DNA of 64,000 bases, taken from Bimuria novae-zelandiae CBS 107.79 (lineage: Eukaryota; Ascomycota; Dothideomycetes; Pleosporales; Didymosphaeriaceae). Below are positions 45,595 to 57,208 of the stretch, in pieces. A program made the translations under genes and the position numbers. The notes under the pieces were generated by a model. That model had not been told where the DNA came from. It saw only the letters and a list, made by a program, of their open reading frames with translations, and made no database searches. The stretch covers positions 181,503 to 245,502 of the forward strand of contig ML976690.1 in assembly GCA_010015655.1 (NCBI GenBank). Direction: 5' to 3'. The stretch's first letter is position 1, and each line of letters starts with the position of its first letter.

Positions 45595-46628
45595 TGGATG
45601 TCAATTGGCACCGGCTTTATGCTTACGCTGCTGTATGATGACTGCATGTGCTTGCAGAAGGATCACAAGACTCTGTTGGCGGATTTATTTGTTCTAGTCG
45701 CTCCTATGGTTAGACGAGTAGCCCAATTTATGGTATATAGACATTGTTGCGTCATGATTTTGGCTATATTACATTGTACATGACCATTCCACGTAATCAA
45801 CCCCCTCATACTCGCGAGCCCGCTCCGGGTAGCCACTCACATTCGGTTTGGAGAACATCTCCATTTATCCTCGTACTTGGCCCCGAGCAGGAAATCCTAG
45901 TCTTAATATGTACTTAAATTCCCTAGTCTCATCCCTATAATTCCTACCTCCCCGCTCTTGCACAGGTGTTCATCCGCTTGTACTAGATTCAAAATCCCCT
46001 TGAATCATCCAAATAATCCTTAAATGTGCTTGATGCACCAACATGCCGATACTATCCTACTCACGCTATACCTCAACACCAGAACCTCGTCGAATCAACA
46101 ACTTCCACTGCATATACCTGTGATGACTGCCTGGAGAACGGATGCCAATACCAAAACCATCATGTTAACACTAAACAACCCACATAGCCAGCCGCGCACC
46201 AGCATCAGCCACTCAACTACCAAATCTCCATTCCTTCCTGAACAATCGCACTCTCGAAACATCGCAATGTGCAAAGTGCCTTGCCTCGAGAATCTGCAAT
46301 GCCGCGCAGCCCACCAAACCCAGCTGGCACCGCGCACCACACCAAGAGGTGTCGTCCTCGCTTCACACCGCCATGCCATCGGCACCACCTGCCCGACACG
46401 ACCAAACATTCCCCTATCCCACTCACTCAACACGTAGTGCATCAGCCAGAAAGCCAAACCCGGAACTCTCCGCTATGCATTGACATATGCTATCTACCGC
46501 CAACCCCACTCAACTGCATCTCCCTCCCACCCCGCCCAAACATGTATACGCACGTCAACTCGTCACGAAACACATCCTCGCAAGACTATGCCTAGCACTC
46601 AGCCAATAGTTTCCACGCCTCGTATGCT
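45595..46628. other. Intergenic, no gene seen
   Basis: Includes the 3' flank of the kinase gene. The ORFs at 46024-46437 (+) and 46095-46457 (-) overlap on opposite strands and have no domain. Confidence 0.5.
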
Positions 46629-49600
46629 CTAGACATCCCTGACAGTCCTCCCCCTCGCCGGGATCTCCGTCTCCACCATCTCCAGCTTATTCAAACTAGG
46701 ATACCGCTTACTAAACGCATCCATATCCCACTCCTCGTCGCCCGCGCCATCGCTTTGTCCGCCCACAGGTGGCAATGGTTTTTCCCTTACGCTGGCCTTC
46801 ACAGGACTCTGCTTCGGCGTGCCGCTAGAACTTGAAAATTCGTTTCCACCGCCGGTTCTCAACTTAGTCGGTTTTGATGGTGGTGGAGGCCGAGGTGTCC
46901 CACTCGTGGGAGCTCGCTGCGCTGCTGGAGGCGCGGACGTAGACGTCGAAGGTTGCGCGAGACGCGGTCTCGCGTAGGCGAGGTCTGAAGGCGAGTTCTG
47001 CTGCACTTGTTGTGGGAGGGCGATGGGTTTGCGTGCGACGGCAGGGGGCTGTCTCACGCCGCTTTGGTCCTGCGGTCTCTGGGGAAGCGGCTTCCCGGTA
47101 TCGGTGTACTTACCATAGCCCTCAGCTGTGCGGCTAGCAGGTACCTGTTTCTGGCTTTCATCCAGGAGGTTCTTGACGCGGTTTTGGATGGTTGAAGCGC
47201 GCGTTGGTCCGCCTTTGCCTTTGCCTTCTGAGGCGAGACGCTGGCGGTACTCTGCGGCAGCCGCTTCGACGCGACGTTCTTCTTGCGAGAGACGGCGGCG
47301 TTCGAGCTCGCGGCGGACTTCGGGAGGTAGGTCTTCGGTTTCGTCGATCGCGCGCTCATCGTCAGAGGGACCGCCCGTTGCTTCTGAGCCGGCGATAGGG
47401 GTAAGGGTGTGGGAACGAGAGTCTCTGGTCGGGTCTGCGGGGGTGCGAGGTCTAGAGTCGGATCGACCCCGTTCTGGTACGGAAGAGGAGTTTCCTTCAA
47501 ACTTCTTGAAAGCGTCTCCGAAGCGGCCTTTGACGATGTTTCGGGTGCCGCTTGTCAAAGAGTGTAAGCTGGACCGTTTGCTCTGTTTTGCCTGGCTGCT
47601 GCTTCTTCGATGTTGCTTATGGCTGCTATCCTCATTCTCTCGTGCTCGTAAGTAATCCATGTTCGATGCAATGTTCTTATCGTCGTCCGAGTCAGAATCC
47701 AGTATTGCAGGCGACTGTCCACCTTTCGCTAACGAGGGTGCGTCGAAATTCCGCCCAGGCGCTGCCTCCCGTTCACGAAGGAAATCCAAGTTGGAGGCCA
47801 CATGGATGCTGTTAGGTCGGTTGGATTGGGCGGACTTTGCCCTGTCGAGCGCGACCCCGAGATCTAGTGCAGAAGGCCGTTGGGTCTCCAGTGATGGCCG
47901 GGAAGATGCTGGTGACCTTGGAATCGTAAGCGTGGAGGTATGTGATTTTGACCTGCCGGCATCGAGGGATGGACGAAGTGGAAGTGTGTGGTCTGGTCTC
48001 AGGGAAGATGGACTGGGTTGGGCTTTCTCGAATGCACGCGGCTGACTCAGCGTGCGGTGATGGTTGCTTGTATCGGGGACGCGCCAGACGGGCCGCTTGG
48101 TTACGTCAGGATACTTCTGCATTATTGGTTGAGATGGAGCGGGCGAAGGCGCGGGGGATGTTTGCACGCCAGTAGACACCATGTTTGACCGTTGCGGTAT
48201 TGGCTGGTGCAGTATAGGATTGGATGTGCGTGGACTGTCCTGCGGTCCGTCGAATCTTTGAGGTTTTTTGACAGATGTGGAGCGCGATACGCCTGCAGAA
48301 GGGATAGTCGAGGAGGGCTTAGCAGCCGGTGTTGGTGTCGTCGACTTTGCCGCGGGCAGTGCGAATGCATCATCCGCGAGGGCTTCGGTGACCCTTTTAT
48401 TTAACGGTGCGTCTGAACCTCCTGGTGATTGTCCGAACTCGAACTTTTGGCCACGGTCATGCAATAATGAGAATTCGTCCAACGATGGGTAACGGGCAGC
48501 AAGCTCGTCTGCTGCAGCGATTCTGACTTCGGCCTTTTCTGAATCGAGAGCCGCAAATGGATCGGCCGTGGCACCTCTTCCTGCCGGCGAGGGACTAGGT
48601 TTTGCCACGGGCGGCGCTTGAGACGGAGCGGTGGGTCGTCCTCTTCGCATTGGAGCAATGTCCGGAATGGCCTGTACTTGTCTTGTAGGAGCAACCTTTT
48701 GAATCCCTATGATCGGAGGTGAAGAAACATTGGGTTCGGGGGACGGTAGTTGCTGGTTCCTCCGATCTTCGGATTGGGTTCGATTGGAGTAGATCTAGAA
48801 ATAATCAACATTGAGATCCCGGATAGGATAGACACACACACATCTTTTATAGGCACAGATCTATGCCTCATGGAGCACACCTCGACCACCACTTGATAGA
48901 TGTTTGGCCGCCGCTGGGGATCCTCTTGCAACATGGACGCTATATGGAATCAGCACAGCAGCCGGAACAACCTGGTGACATTTGACCTACAAATAAGCTT
49001 CTTTATCCGGTCCGAGAACTGGGGATATGTCGGAAATTTGAAGGTTGCGTTCAAGATGGCCATCTGTCCGACCTCTTCAAATGGTGTGGTATAGTAACAC
49101 AGCTTGTATAGCAGCACGCCAAGCGCCCAGATATCGCTCTTCTCGTCGATGGGCTGTTTGCGGTAGACATCGATCATTTCCGGGCTGCGGTACTGCAGCG
49201 TAGTGTGCCGTTGCACGTCGTCCTCGATCAGCCTCCCTTCCGCCGCCGTCTTGGCCGCCGGCCGTGGAGGTGCCGTTGATCCAAAATCGCAAACTTTGTA
49301 AATCTTATTGGAGCCAATGGTGGTAATCAAAACGTTTTCGACTTTCAAATCGCGGTGCAGCAGCGGGGGTTTCAAGTAGTGCATTGTCGCAACACCCTCA
49401 GCAACATCGGAGAAGATGTGCAAGATCTCGGGCTCGGTGAGGCGGTGTTGCAGCCGCGTGTTCATGAAGTCAATCAGTCCACCACCAGAGCAGTACTCCA
49501 TCAGCAGGAACACCTCGTAGCCCACACCCTTGAGCTGCGACGCATGCGAGTCGATGTAGGTCACAATGTGGCGGTGGCCCTTCAGCTTCTTCATTGTCTC

Positions 49601-49882
49601 CACCTCGGTCCTCATGTTCGCCAGCGCTTCCTTGTCCGGGACCGCAACCCGCTTCAACACGCCGATCTCGGGCAGCCCTTCGTTGCTCTTGGGTATGCGC
49701 ACCAGGTAGACGTGCGCAAATCCGCCTTCGGATAGGTAGCGATCGATGGTGACGCGATGGTTGCCGACCTGAACCTTCGTCCCCGGCGCAAAGGTGCCTG
49801 GCGGAGCATTGGCAGCGGGAGCCGAGGGGCGGAAGCCATGATGCGGTACTGATGCGGAGGCATCGTAGCGGGCAGAGGACAT
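46629..49882 (-). CDS. Actin-regulating Ser/Thr kinase, Ark1/Prk1 (NAK) family
   Basis: Three exons (49882-48991, 48939-48842, 48794-46629; introns 51 and 47 nt) give 1051 aa. The kinase domain spans about residues 40-330: glycine loop SEGGFAHVYL (51-60), ATP lysine K77 in IGVLKRV, catalytic HRDLKVEN (176-183), DFG 199-201, APE-equivalent RSPEMIDVY and SDIWALGVLLYKL. These are typical of the Ark/Prk/AAK1 branch. The remaining ~700 residues are disordered, Pro/Ser/Arg-rich, with PxxP stretches and an acidic DPFAALDSEKAEVRIAAADELAARYP segment. Such kinases phosphorylate endocytic coat proteins and shut off actin patches at the cell cortex. Exon joins restore KKLISSMLQEDPQRRPN. The C-terminal exon is intact to the stop at 46629. 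Confidence 0.92.
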
Positions 49883-51949
49883 TGCGGGTGGTGTGAAGCC
49901 TGCTGCGGTGCAGGAGCGACGGTAGATCTAGCGAACGTGCATGTAGATTACGGCGTGAGCGGGATACGCGACGACTCGGTGGGAGGGGGGTGAGGCGTGC
50001 TCTCCGTTGTAGCAGGTGGTCATAAGGTGTAGTACTGGGAGTTTGGATGTCGGCTAGGCGGTCACAGGGAGTGCCACAGGGCAGCAACGTCACAACTGCG
50101 CTTTACACGGCCGTCTAGGAGTCACGGCGAATGGTATCGTCGCACAGAGCCATAAATGCAGGCTCCTTCACTCAAATTAACTCTACTGATATCAATACAG
50201 CTGCTCCAGCATCTGCTCAACTGGTCCGGCTTGTGACCCTGTGGCGCAAAGTGTGGCGTTCAGATTGCGCTATACCCCTTTAAGACGGCGCTACCGAGAC
50301 ACGGATGCTCGCAGCATGAAGTGCATCCATGTGTCCTACTCCATGGGATCTGCGAGACAGACGGTTTCGGCGTGTTTAGACTGTTTGGTCCTCATCCTAA
50401 AGACCTTACCTTCCAGATGGGTAACAGGGTGGATCGTGCCAGATTTTGATTTTTGAGAGAGGAACGCTGCAGTTGTTAGGAATGGATGACTGCGCAGAGT
50501 CCATGCATATGAATCCATTGACCGTTTTCAAATTGGAGGGCGAAGGGAAAGAATACACCGCAATTCCCTATTCTATGCAACAGTAAACAAGCTGCCAAGA
50601 GAAGCGTTGGCAGCTAGGTAAACATTCAGGGCACGACAAGGTTGAATTCATGGTATGACAGCGAATACACGAATACACGGCGTACGGCGGATAGCATCCG
50701 ATGTTTACTTTCTTGTCGATCGCAAATTTCAGGCTGAAATGGACTTCTAGAAATCAGGCCAGGCCAACCTTTTCGTGAGGGTTTACGGCACTGCCGTTAC
50801 CGCCACGCGGCGGGCCGTGACGCTTGGGACGATGGCGTCGGCATGTACCAGAGTTGTGTTGTGTCGGGGAAGAAAAAACAAGTGCCCGGAGATGGTCGGT
50901 TAGGCCTACGGCTATTACCGCTGTTTCGTCTAGAAATGTTGGGGATTGGTCGATCTGGAGAGGTCGTTCGAGAGCGGGAGGGCCAGGTTTAGATCTGGTG
51001 GCTCTAGTTGTAGGCGGTGACTACAGTAGACGGTCGAAAAGGAGTCTCAAACAAGATGGACCGGAAGAAGTCCAGACGGAAAGTAAATGACCAAGACCTG
51101 ATTGCATCGTCGCCTGCGTGACGGCGGTCAGGTGGGCATCGTTGTACCTCCTGGGTAGCAGCACCTGACGGGTGTAGCGTGGAGTCGGCGGTGAACAGGC
51201 CGCGATGCCGACCAACCTGCCTGTGCTGTGACGACGAACTGAGGCTCGCGAATGCGTCGCGGTTTTACTAAACACGCTTGACGCAGCGCGTGTGGGACAG
51301 TAGCGAGCATTTTCTCTTGAACCACAGGCCTTGCAGGCGTCTCAGGCGTGCAATGGGCGAGAGGATTGGTGAGGACGGCCCAGCACTCAGGGCCCAACGC
51401 CAAGGTGTCGTCTGCAAGGCCACGACTGGCTTCGAACCATCGACAACTTGGGGCTGTTGTATGTATTTAGCATTTTCCTCTGCTCCTGCGCCCTGCATCG
51501 CTCCTGCCTGTCTTGCGAGAGGCACCACCTACCGCAAAATTCGACCCTAACCGCTGCGCATTTGTTTACACCCGCACTCACTTGATCCGCCCACTTCGTC
51601 ATAGGCTCAGCGTTACGACAGAGACCACCAGGCCCAGCTTCACGAAGTCCGAGCAGCGCAGTCACGTTGGTTCTCCGCGCCGCCCGCCTGTGAGGCCTCA
51701 ACGTCACCTGCACGCAACGGTTGGACACCGACGGCGAGGGCGTGAAGTGCAGCAGTAAGCGCAAACTGTTGCTTCCGTTGCTGAGTTGAGTCGCTTAGCC
51801 AACCGCCTACTTCACCAGTTGCGCGGCACAACTTCAGCCTTCTCAAGCCCGCCCCAAGGAACCCCGCACGTCAGAAGCAGTCAGTACGCGGGCCTAGTGA
51901 AGACACCACCCTTTGCACCCTTCACCCGGACCGCGCCAGCCCAACAAAC
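49883..51949. other. Intergenic between divergent kinase and GRR1-type genes
   Basis: 2.1 kb shared upstream region. ORFs below 150 codons overlap on both strands (e.g. 51387-51764, 51513-51758), and none is recognisable. The ~350 bp before 51950 are pyrimidine- and C-rich, as expected for a leader. Confidence 0.5.
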
Positions 51950-53913
51950 ATGGCCCGCTCTCGACGACCAGAGCGCGACGTCAGCGCCTCCCGCTCCGAC
52001 AGCTCCACGTCCACTTCGCCCGAGCGTGGCGCCGAAGACGACGACAATGACTCTCTCATGTACCAGGCGAACGACTCCGTGTCCTCCCTCGCACCTTCCG
52101 AATCACCCGACATAGATGAGGACGCCCTGCGCCGGGCCTTGGAGGAGCGATGTCGCGTGTCGCCCATCTCCCGCCTCCCTGCCGAGTTGATGATTGCAAT
52201 CTTCGCCAAACTGTCCTCGCCTGGCGACTTGAAGAACTGCATGCTCGTCTCACGAGAATGGGCGAGGAACAGCGTCGGTCTGCTGTGGCATCGACCGCAG
52301 ACGGGCAAATGGCAATCAATCAAGAGCGTAGTTGCTACCGTCAGGAGGGGAGACAGTTTCTTTGACTATCCCAGTCTCGTGAAGCGGCTGAACCTGTCGG
52401 CATTGGTATGTTGCATGAACAAGTATCAGAAGTGCATTTATTAACATCGCTACAGCACACGGAGATCAGCGATGGCACATTGCAGCCCTTGTCAAACTGC
52501 AACCGCGTCGAGCGTCTGACTCTGACCAACTGCACGAAGCTCACCGACCTCAGCCTCACCGCTATGCTCCAAGACAACCGCAGTCTGCTCGCTCTGGATG
52601 TCACCGGGCTCGACTCCATCACCGACCGCTCCATGTTTGCTCTCGCCGAGAACGCAGTGCGACTCCAGGGGCTGAATGTGACAAACTGCAAGAAGATCAC
52701 AGATGATTCATTGGAAGCCGTCGCGAAGAGCTGCCGACATTTGAAGAGGGTGCGTCTTCCCTCTAGCTACCAGTCACGCAAACTACTAACAACCGCAGCT
52801 TAAATTGAATGGCTGTCAACAACTTACCGACCGATCCATCATCGCGTTCGCACGAAACTGTCGGTACATTCTCGAAATCGACTTGCATGACTGCAGGAAT
52901 CTCGAAGACGAATCCATTACGACGCTCATAACAGATGGACCGCATCTGCGAGAACTGAGGCTGGCTCACTGCTGGCGCATCACAGACAACGCCTTTCTCC
53001 GCCTGCCACAAGGAGCAACGTACGATGCGCTCCGCATCCTCGACCTCACAGACTGCACCGAATTGCAGGATGCCGGTGTCCAGAAGATTGTACAAGCTGC
53101 TCCACGTTTGCGCAACCTCGTCCTCAACAAATGCCGTAACATCACGGACCGCGCGGTGCTGGCCATAACACGCCTTGGAAAGAATCTGCACTACATCCAT
53201 CTGGGGCACTGCTCTCGTATCACTGACACGGGTGTGATCCAGCTCGTCAAGCTGTGCAACCGCATTCGCTACATTGATTTGGCATGCTGCACGAACCTGA
53301 CGGATAACTCGGTCACACAGCTGGCTTCCCTGCCGAAACTGAAGCGGATTGGCTTGGTCAAGTGTGGTAATATCACCGACCGTAGCATCATCGCTCTCTC
53401 CAAACCTAAGCAGGTTGGCCATGGTGGACCGGTTACGCCTAGTGTGCTCGAGCGTGTACATCTGAGCTACTGCACAAATCTCACGCTGAGCAGCATCCAT
53501 TCTCTGCTCAATAGCTGTCCGCGCCTGACCCATCTGAGCTTGACCGGTGTGCAAGCGTTCCTCCGTGAGGATCTAATCGTGTTCTGTCGCGAAGCTCCGC
53601 AAGGTAAATTCCAAGCCCAATTCCATCAATAATTCAAGCATATGCTAACTTGCATCCCCCAGAATTCAACGATCACCAACGTGATGTGTTCTGCGTCTTC
53701 AGCGGTGTTGGCGTCCAGCGTCTCCGCAATTACCTCAACACCGACACGCCGCACACGCGCCGCACCATGTTCGAGGGCGAGGGCACTATGTACGACGACG
53801 AGGCGGAGCAGCCCGAGCTGATGGACAACGTCACGGCGCAGGCCAACGGCATGGGCATCGAGGACATGGACGAGGACTTTGGCGAGGACAGCGAGCTTCA
53901 GGTGGATAGCTAG
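51950..53913 (+). CDS. grrA: SCF ubiquitin-ligase F-box/LRR protein GRR1 (GrrA)
   Basis: Four exons (51950-52405, 52456-52749, 52799-53603, 53663-53913; introns 50, 49, 59 nt) give 601 aa. The N-terminal ~70 residues are acidic and Ser-rich. The F-box spans about 71-118 (SPISRLPAELMIAIFAKLSS...LVSREWARN) and would bind Skp1. It is followed by about a dozen cysteine-containing leucine-rich repeats of the form L-x-L-x-x-C-x-x-(I/L)-T-D-x-(S/A). The tail is EFNDHQRDVFCVFSGVGVQRLRNYL and an acidic end. GRR1 selects phosphorylated G1 cyclins and nutrient-signalling proteins for degradation; in Aspergillus GrrA is needed for meiosis and ascospore formation. Exon joins fall in LRRs and restore the repeat pattern (SCRHLKRLKLNGCQQL). 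The gene is clean. Confidence 0.93.
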
Positions 53914-54670
53914 TTCTTCTTTCCAGCAGCGCAAGCCCTCTGAACAACTCCGGCGTCATCCTCGGATGCGTCCGTGAGCAGCCGGGATGGAACGCATCCG
54001 ATAGAGCATTTTTAGCATCGACTTCATTACTTTTCATTAAGGCGTACAGTTTCTCCGTAAGAAAAGGGGAGTTCCTTGGTTTTTCGTGTAGTAGGGGAAT
54101 AGGGAGAGTTTCGATACCCGCGGTGATGGTGTTGTATTGTTGACGTGCCTGGGGGCACGGGGTGGTGTGGGGTAGCGCTACGATAGCATGAGAATTCTAC
54201 GCGTTATGATAATTTTGCATGGTGTCTGTGTGTGATGGTGGGTGTGGTGGTGCGGAGTGGTTTCGAAGCTCTTTTGACGGGTCCCTTCTGTCATGTTGGT
54301 TATTACCATATAGTACAGGGCAGTTAGATAACTAAAAAGGAATAAGTAGGTCTAGTGTAGTTTGTGGCGGAGCTTGCTGGGTTTACTAATAGGATTATCT
54401 GGAACGTTGTTGGGTCTATGTTGGATGGCTTGGTTGGTTGGTTGATTACCGCAAGAGATCTTTTGCTGGATGGAAAATTGGTTTTCTGGCGTTACGTGGT
54501 TCTACTATTCTGTAGGCTTTTATTGTGTACTTCTTCCCGTGAGTTGGTCATATATATTGCCATCACAGGCGTCCAGTGGAAGGTGTCCGATAACACAGGT
54601 GTCGAGTCAAAGGTAATTAAGAAAGAGCAAGTATGGGAAGTCTTAACGGACCCAAACGTCGCTGTCAGCT
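53914..54670. other. GRR1-type gene 3' flank and remnant sequence
   Basis: GT-rich stretch at about 54160-54260. The ORF at 54364-54702 has two hydrophobic segments and may be the 5' part of the degenerate membrane-protein gene that follows, but this is uncertain. Confidence 0.4.
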
Positions 54671-55280
54671 GTGCCACTAGGAACTATGCGTACTCTTTCT
54701 AGAATCAGGTTTTTTCTCCTCGCCGCTACAACGTGTAAATATTGCGCTGCTATTGTTATGACCTTTACTATACTGCTTCTTCTTAGTGGCGTCCTTGCTA
54801 CCCACTTCTCCGCACAAATCTTGCGGGACAGCTTGTTAGTCTCTGGTAAGTTAGCTAAGGCTAGTGCTACTGAGAACTCTGACTAACGTACTGCAACAGC
54901 CTCTACACAGACTGGGCTCCCTACGTGACGTTCGTGTCAATCTATCAGGCTGACACTGCGGGACACACTAAGAAGTAAGTCTAACAACAAAAGTCTCTGT
55001 ATCAGTGACTAATGGTGTCCTCGGGATTGTCTTGTTCGCGTTCTACTATAGTGCGTGGGCTATTGGGGATATTATTGAGCCTCAGACATGAGGTGCAGAC
55101 TAGGCTCACGCGTACACAGGCGGTACGATCGCAATGATTGTTTACTACGTCGCGGCTATTGCCCTGGTCTTGGCAAATGGCTTCCTGTGTCGGAGGAGCA
55201 ATGTTGAGTGTACGGATGAGATGGAAGTTGCGAGTGGAGATGAGTGGTTGGATATTGCGGATAAGGAGAAAGGGCTTTAG
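54671..55280 (+). pseudogene. Degenerate multi-pass membrane protein gene
   Basis: Coding traces lie on the plus strand. A hydrophobic segment around ATTCKYCAAIVMTFTILLLLSGV is followed by an intron-like stretch near 54846-54899, then LYTDWAPYVTFVSIYQADTAGHTKK, and from about 55010 a long frame with two more membrane-type stretches (GIVLFAFYYSAWAIGDII; TIAMIVYYVAAIALVLANGFLCRR) ending in an acidic tail at TAG 55278-55280. That last frame has internal TGA and TAG codons around 55090-55105, both explicable by loss of TGG. The family is unrecognised. It resembles small four-helix fungal membrane proteins only in general layout. Boundaries are approximate. Confidence 0.45.
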
Positions 55281-55487
55281 ATATACTACCTGACGGTGTT
55301 TAACACGGCTATGAGCAGCACAGGTAGTATTAAGATTTGAAAGAGGATATTGAGGGATATACAAATACGTAACAATTACAATGTTTGTTAGTTCACAGAG
55401 TTGATCAGCTGCTCACATAGTCTAGAAAACGCCCGCTCAATTGGTCCGAAGCCATACGATGGCGTCCTTCCAGTGCGCAATTTATGA

Positions 55488-56862
55488 TTATTTGACATAC
55501 CTTGCGACCAAGTCCCTCATATCCCCCAACATCCTGTTCGAAATATCAGTAGCTGCAAGCACAACTTGTATCTCCACATACTGCTCCCTCAACGTTGCAT
55601 CATCAGGAAATAAGGCCGAGACATGGGTGTTGAACCATCTGTGCGAAGTCAACAATCTGTTCCAGTGCTTCTTGCTCCCGTGATTCTCTTACAATTTGTA
55701 GAGATAAACACGTCCATCGAAATCCTCCTTAGGCGAGGATTTTCCGACATTGGCATGGTATGCATCTACATACTCTGCGCCAAAGCGATTGCAGACCGGT
55801 TTCCACTGGCCAAACTCGTCTGCGTATGGTACATTAGCGAATAGCAAAGGAAAAAGACCTGCTTCACCCACATTAGTTGTGCGCATAGAAGCAACATGCA
55901 TCGAACACTAGTGGTTCCCCAGTCCCTCTTTCAATACCAGAATTCCCATACCATAGATCGCCGTGCACCGGCGATGGCTTTATGGAACGCCCTTCGCTTT
56001 CGAGAGGTCTAAACAGACGCGGAATGGCCTTGTCGAATATTGCCGGAACCAGCGTGTCGAATTCAGGATCGTATCCTTTTGCCAGTATCTCGAGATCTAG
56101 CGCCTGCCTCATGCTCTTCGAGAAGAACGTCTCCCAGCTATCTTCCCATCCAGTATACTGCGGCAGATTGCCAGCATACGTTGTGACATGGTGTAGCCAC
56201 GTGACTGACGTCAGAGGTGGTGTGTGTGGAAGGCACCACCTAGGTGCATGGACTACTAAGTCAACCGACTCTCACCCGCTTTCCTTCTGCCTATAGACTC
56301 CACACACACTCTTTTCTTCAGATAGCAATATAGCTTGCTTGCCGATATGCTTGCCTTCCCACACATGGAATTCAAACTTCCCGTTAGGAGACTTGCTGGT
56401 TTGGTGGAGCGCAGATAAGCGGGCGGCAAATTTGTCGGGATCGGGCATGTTGGGAAGCATGTCGAGGAACTCGCTGAGGAAGAAATGGATGTCTGGGATA
56501 GAGTGGTAGGTACCCCAAGCAACTGGCTTGAGTGCGAAGGCAGATGTGATATGGTGGATTGCTTTCATGGACTCGAATTCGCTGGTGAGCATGTTCTTGT
56601 CAACGTCCTTGGACTCTGTCTTGATGAAGAACGATTTTTCGGCTCCGTCGCTTAGCTTGATGTCGATGCGGCCCTGTGTTTGACCAGAAACTAGTGCCAT
56701 GGGTTTTGAGTGCAATAATTCGGCAGCCTGGGAGCAGAACTGAGGTTTTGTAAGCAGATGGACGTGTAGACAGTGAAAAGGTGGCGCATCTTTCGCAACG
56801 TCAGGGCCGAATTCAGTTTTGCCCTCGCCGAATATTAATCCTGCACCGCCCTCGTAGTTCAT
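55488..56862 (-). pseudogene. Fructosamine/ketosamine-3-kinase-like gene, split by a solo LTR
   Basis: ATG 56862. Kinase-like features of the fructosamine kinase family: FFIK (ATP lysine), FALKPVAWGTY, FFLSEFLDM, PDPDKFAARLSALHQTSKSPNGKF, and after the insertion the catalytic SPVHGDLWYGNSG and FDACCFYAHN. A 172-bp LTR sits inside codons for GKFEFHV / TTYAGNLPQ. Removing it with one 5-bp duplication (177 bp) leaves the frame intact. Further damage is TAA 55873-55875 after FYAHN, just before an intron-like GTGGGT...GCAG and YEFGQWKP, and TAA 55689-55691 after VYLYKL. The frame ends at 55488. Active homologues phosphorylate sugar-protein adducts to start their repair. This copy cannot make a full product. 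Confidence 0.8.
56192..56363. mobile_element. 172-bp solo LTR-like insertion in the kinase gene
   Basis: Starts TGTAGCCACGTGACTG and ends TTGCCTTCCCACA (TG...CA termini). It is flanked by an exact 5-bp duplication CATGG (56187-56191 and 56364-56368), the duplication size usual for retroelement integrase. It interrupts a conserved part of the kinase frame. It is different from the 375-bp LTR at 1508-1882, and no internal retrotransposon sequence is present. Confidence 0.82.
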
Positions 56863-57208
56863 GGTGTGTTAGTTGGATGTTTGAATCAAGCTGATGTAGA
56901 GAACAGAGTAGGGGAAATCTCCGCTTGCAAGTGGGGACGGGTTGTGCCGCACGAACATGATTTACCCAGGACCAGCCGCACTATTCACGCGCTGCGGCGC
57001 TGTTGTGCTATATGAGGACAAAGAAACTTAATCGGCATCATTGAAGGGATCAGCCAATCGCAGGAACTAGATTGCAGAATCCAGCCTTCAAGACCAATAG
57101 CAGCTCAGTAAACTTCTTCCCAGCTTTTTGTCCCAATAGCCGTAGGGACCATAATCTCGTTATTTCTCACCACCCACCGCCCACGTCTGATCTGGGCATC
57201 CAGCCGCC
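56863..57208. other. Intergenic, no gene seen
   Basis: 346 bp between the kinase pseudogene start and the deaminase-like gene's 3' end. Nothing recognised. Confidence 0.5.

Noticed and set aside
46024..46457. Overlapping 137- and 120-codon ORFs on opposite strands
   Set aside because: Low-complexity His/Thr/Ser-rich translation, no support.
53831..54037. 68-codon minus ORF over the end of the GRR1-type gene
   Set aside because: Antisense shadow.
56216..56380. Kinase gene interruption read as an intron
   Set aside because: No AG acceptor at the required place; instead exact 5-bp duplication and TG...CA ends fit an LTR insertion.
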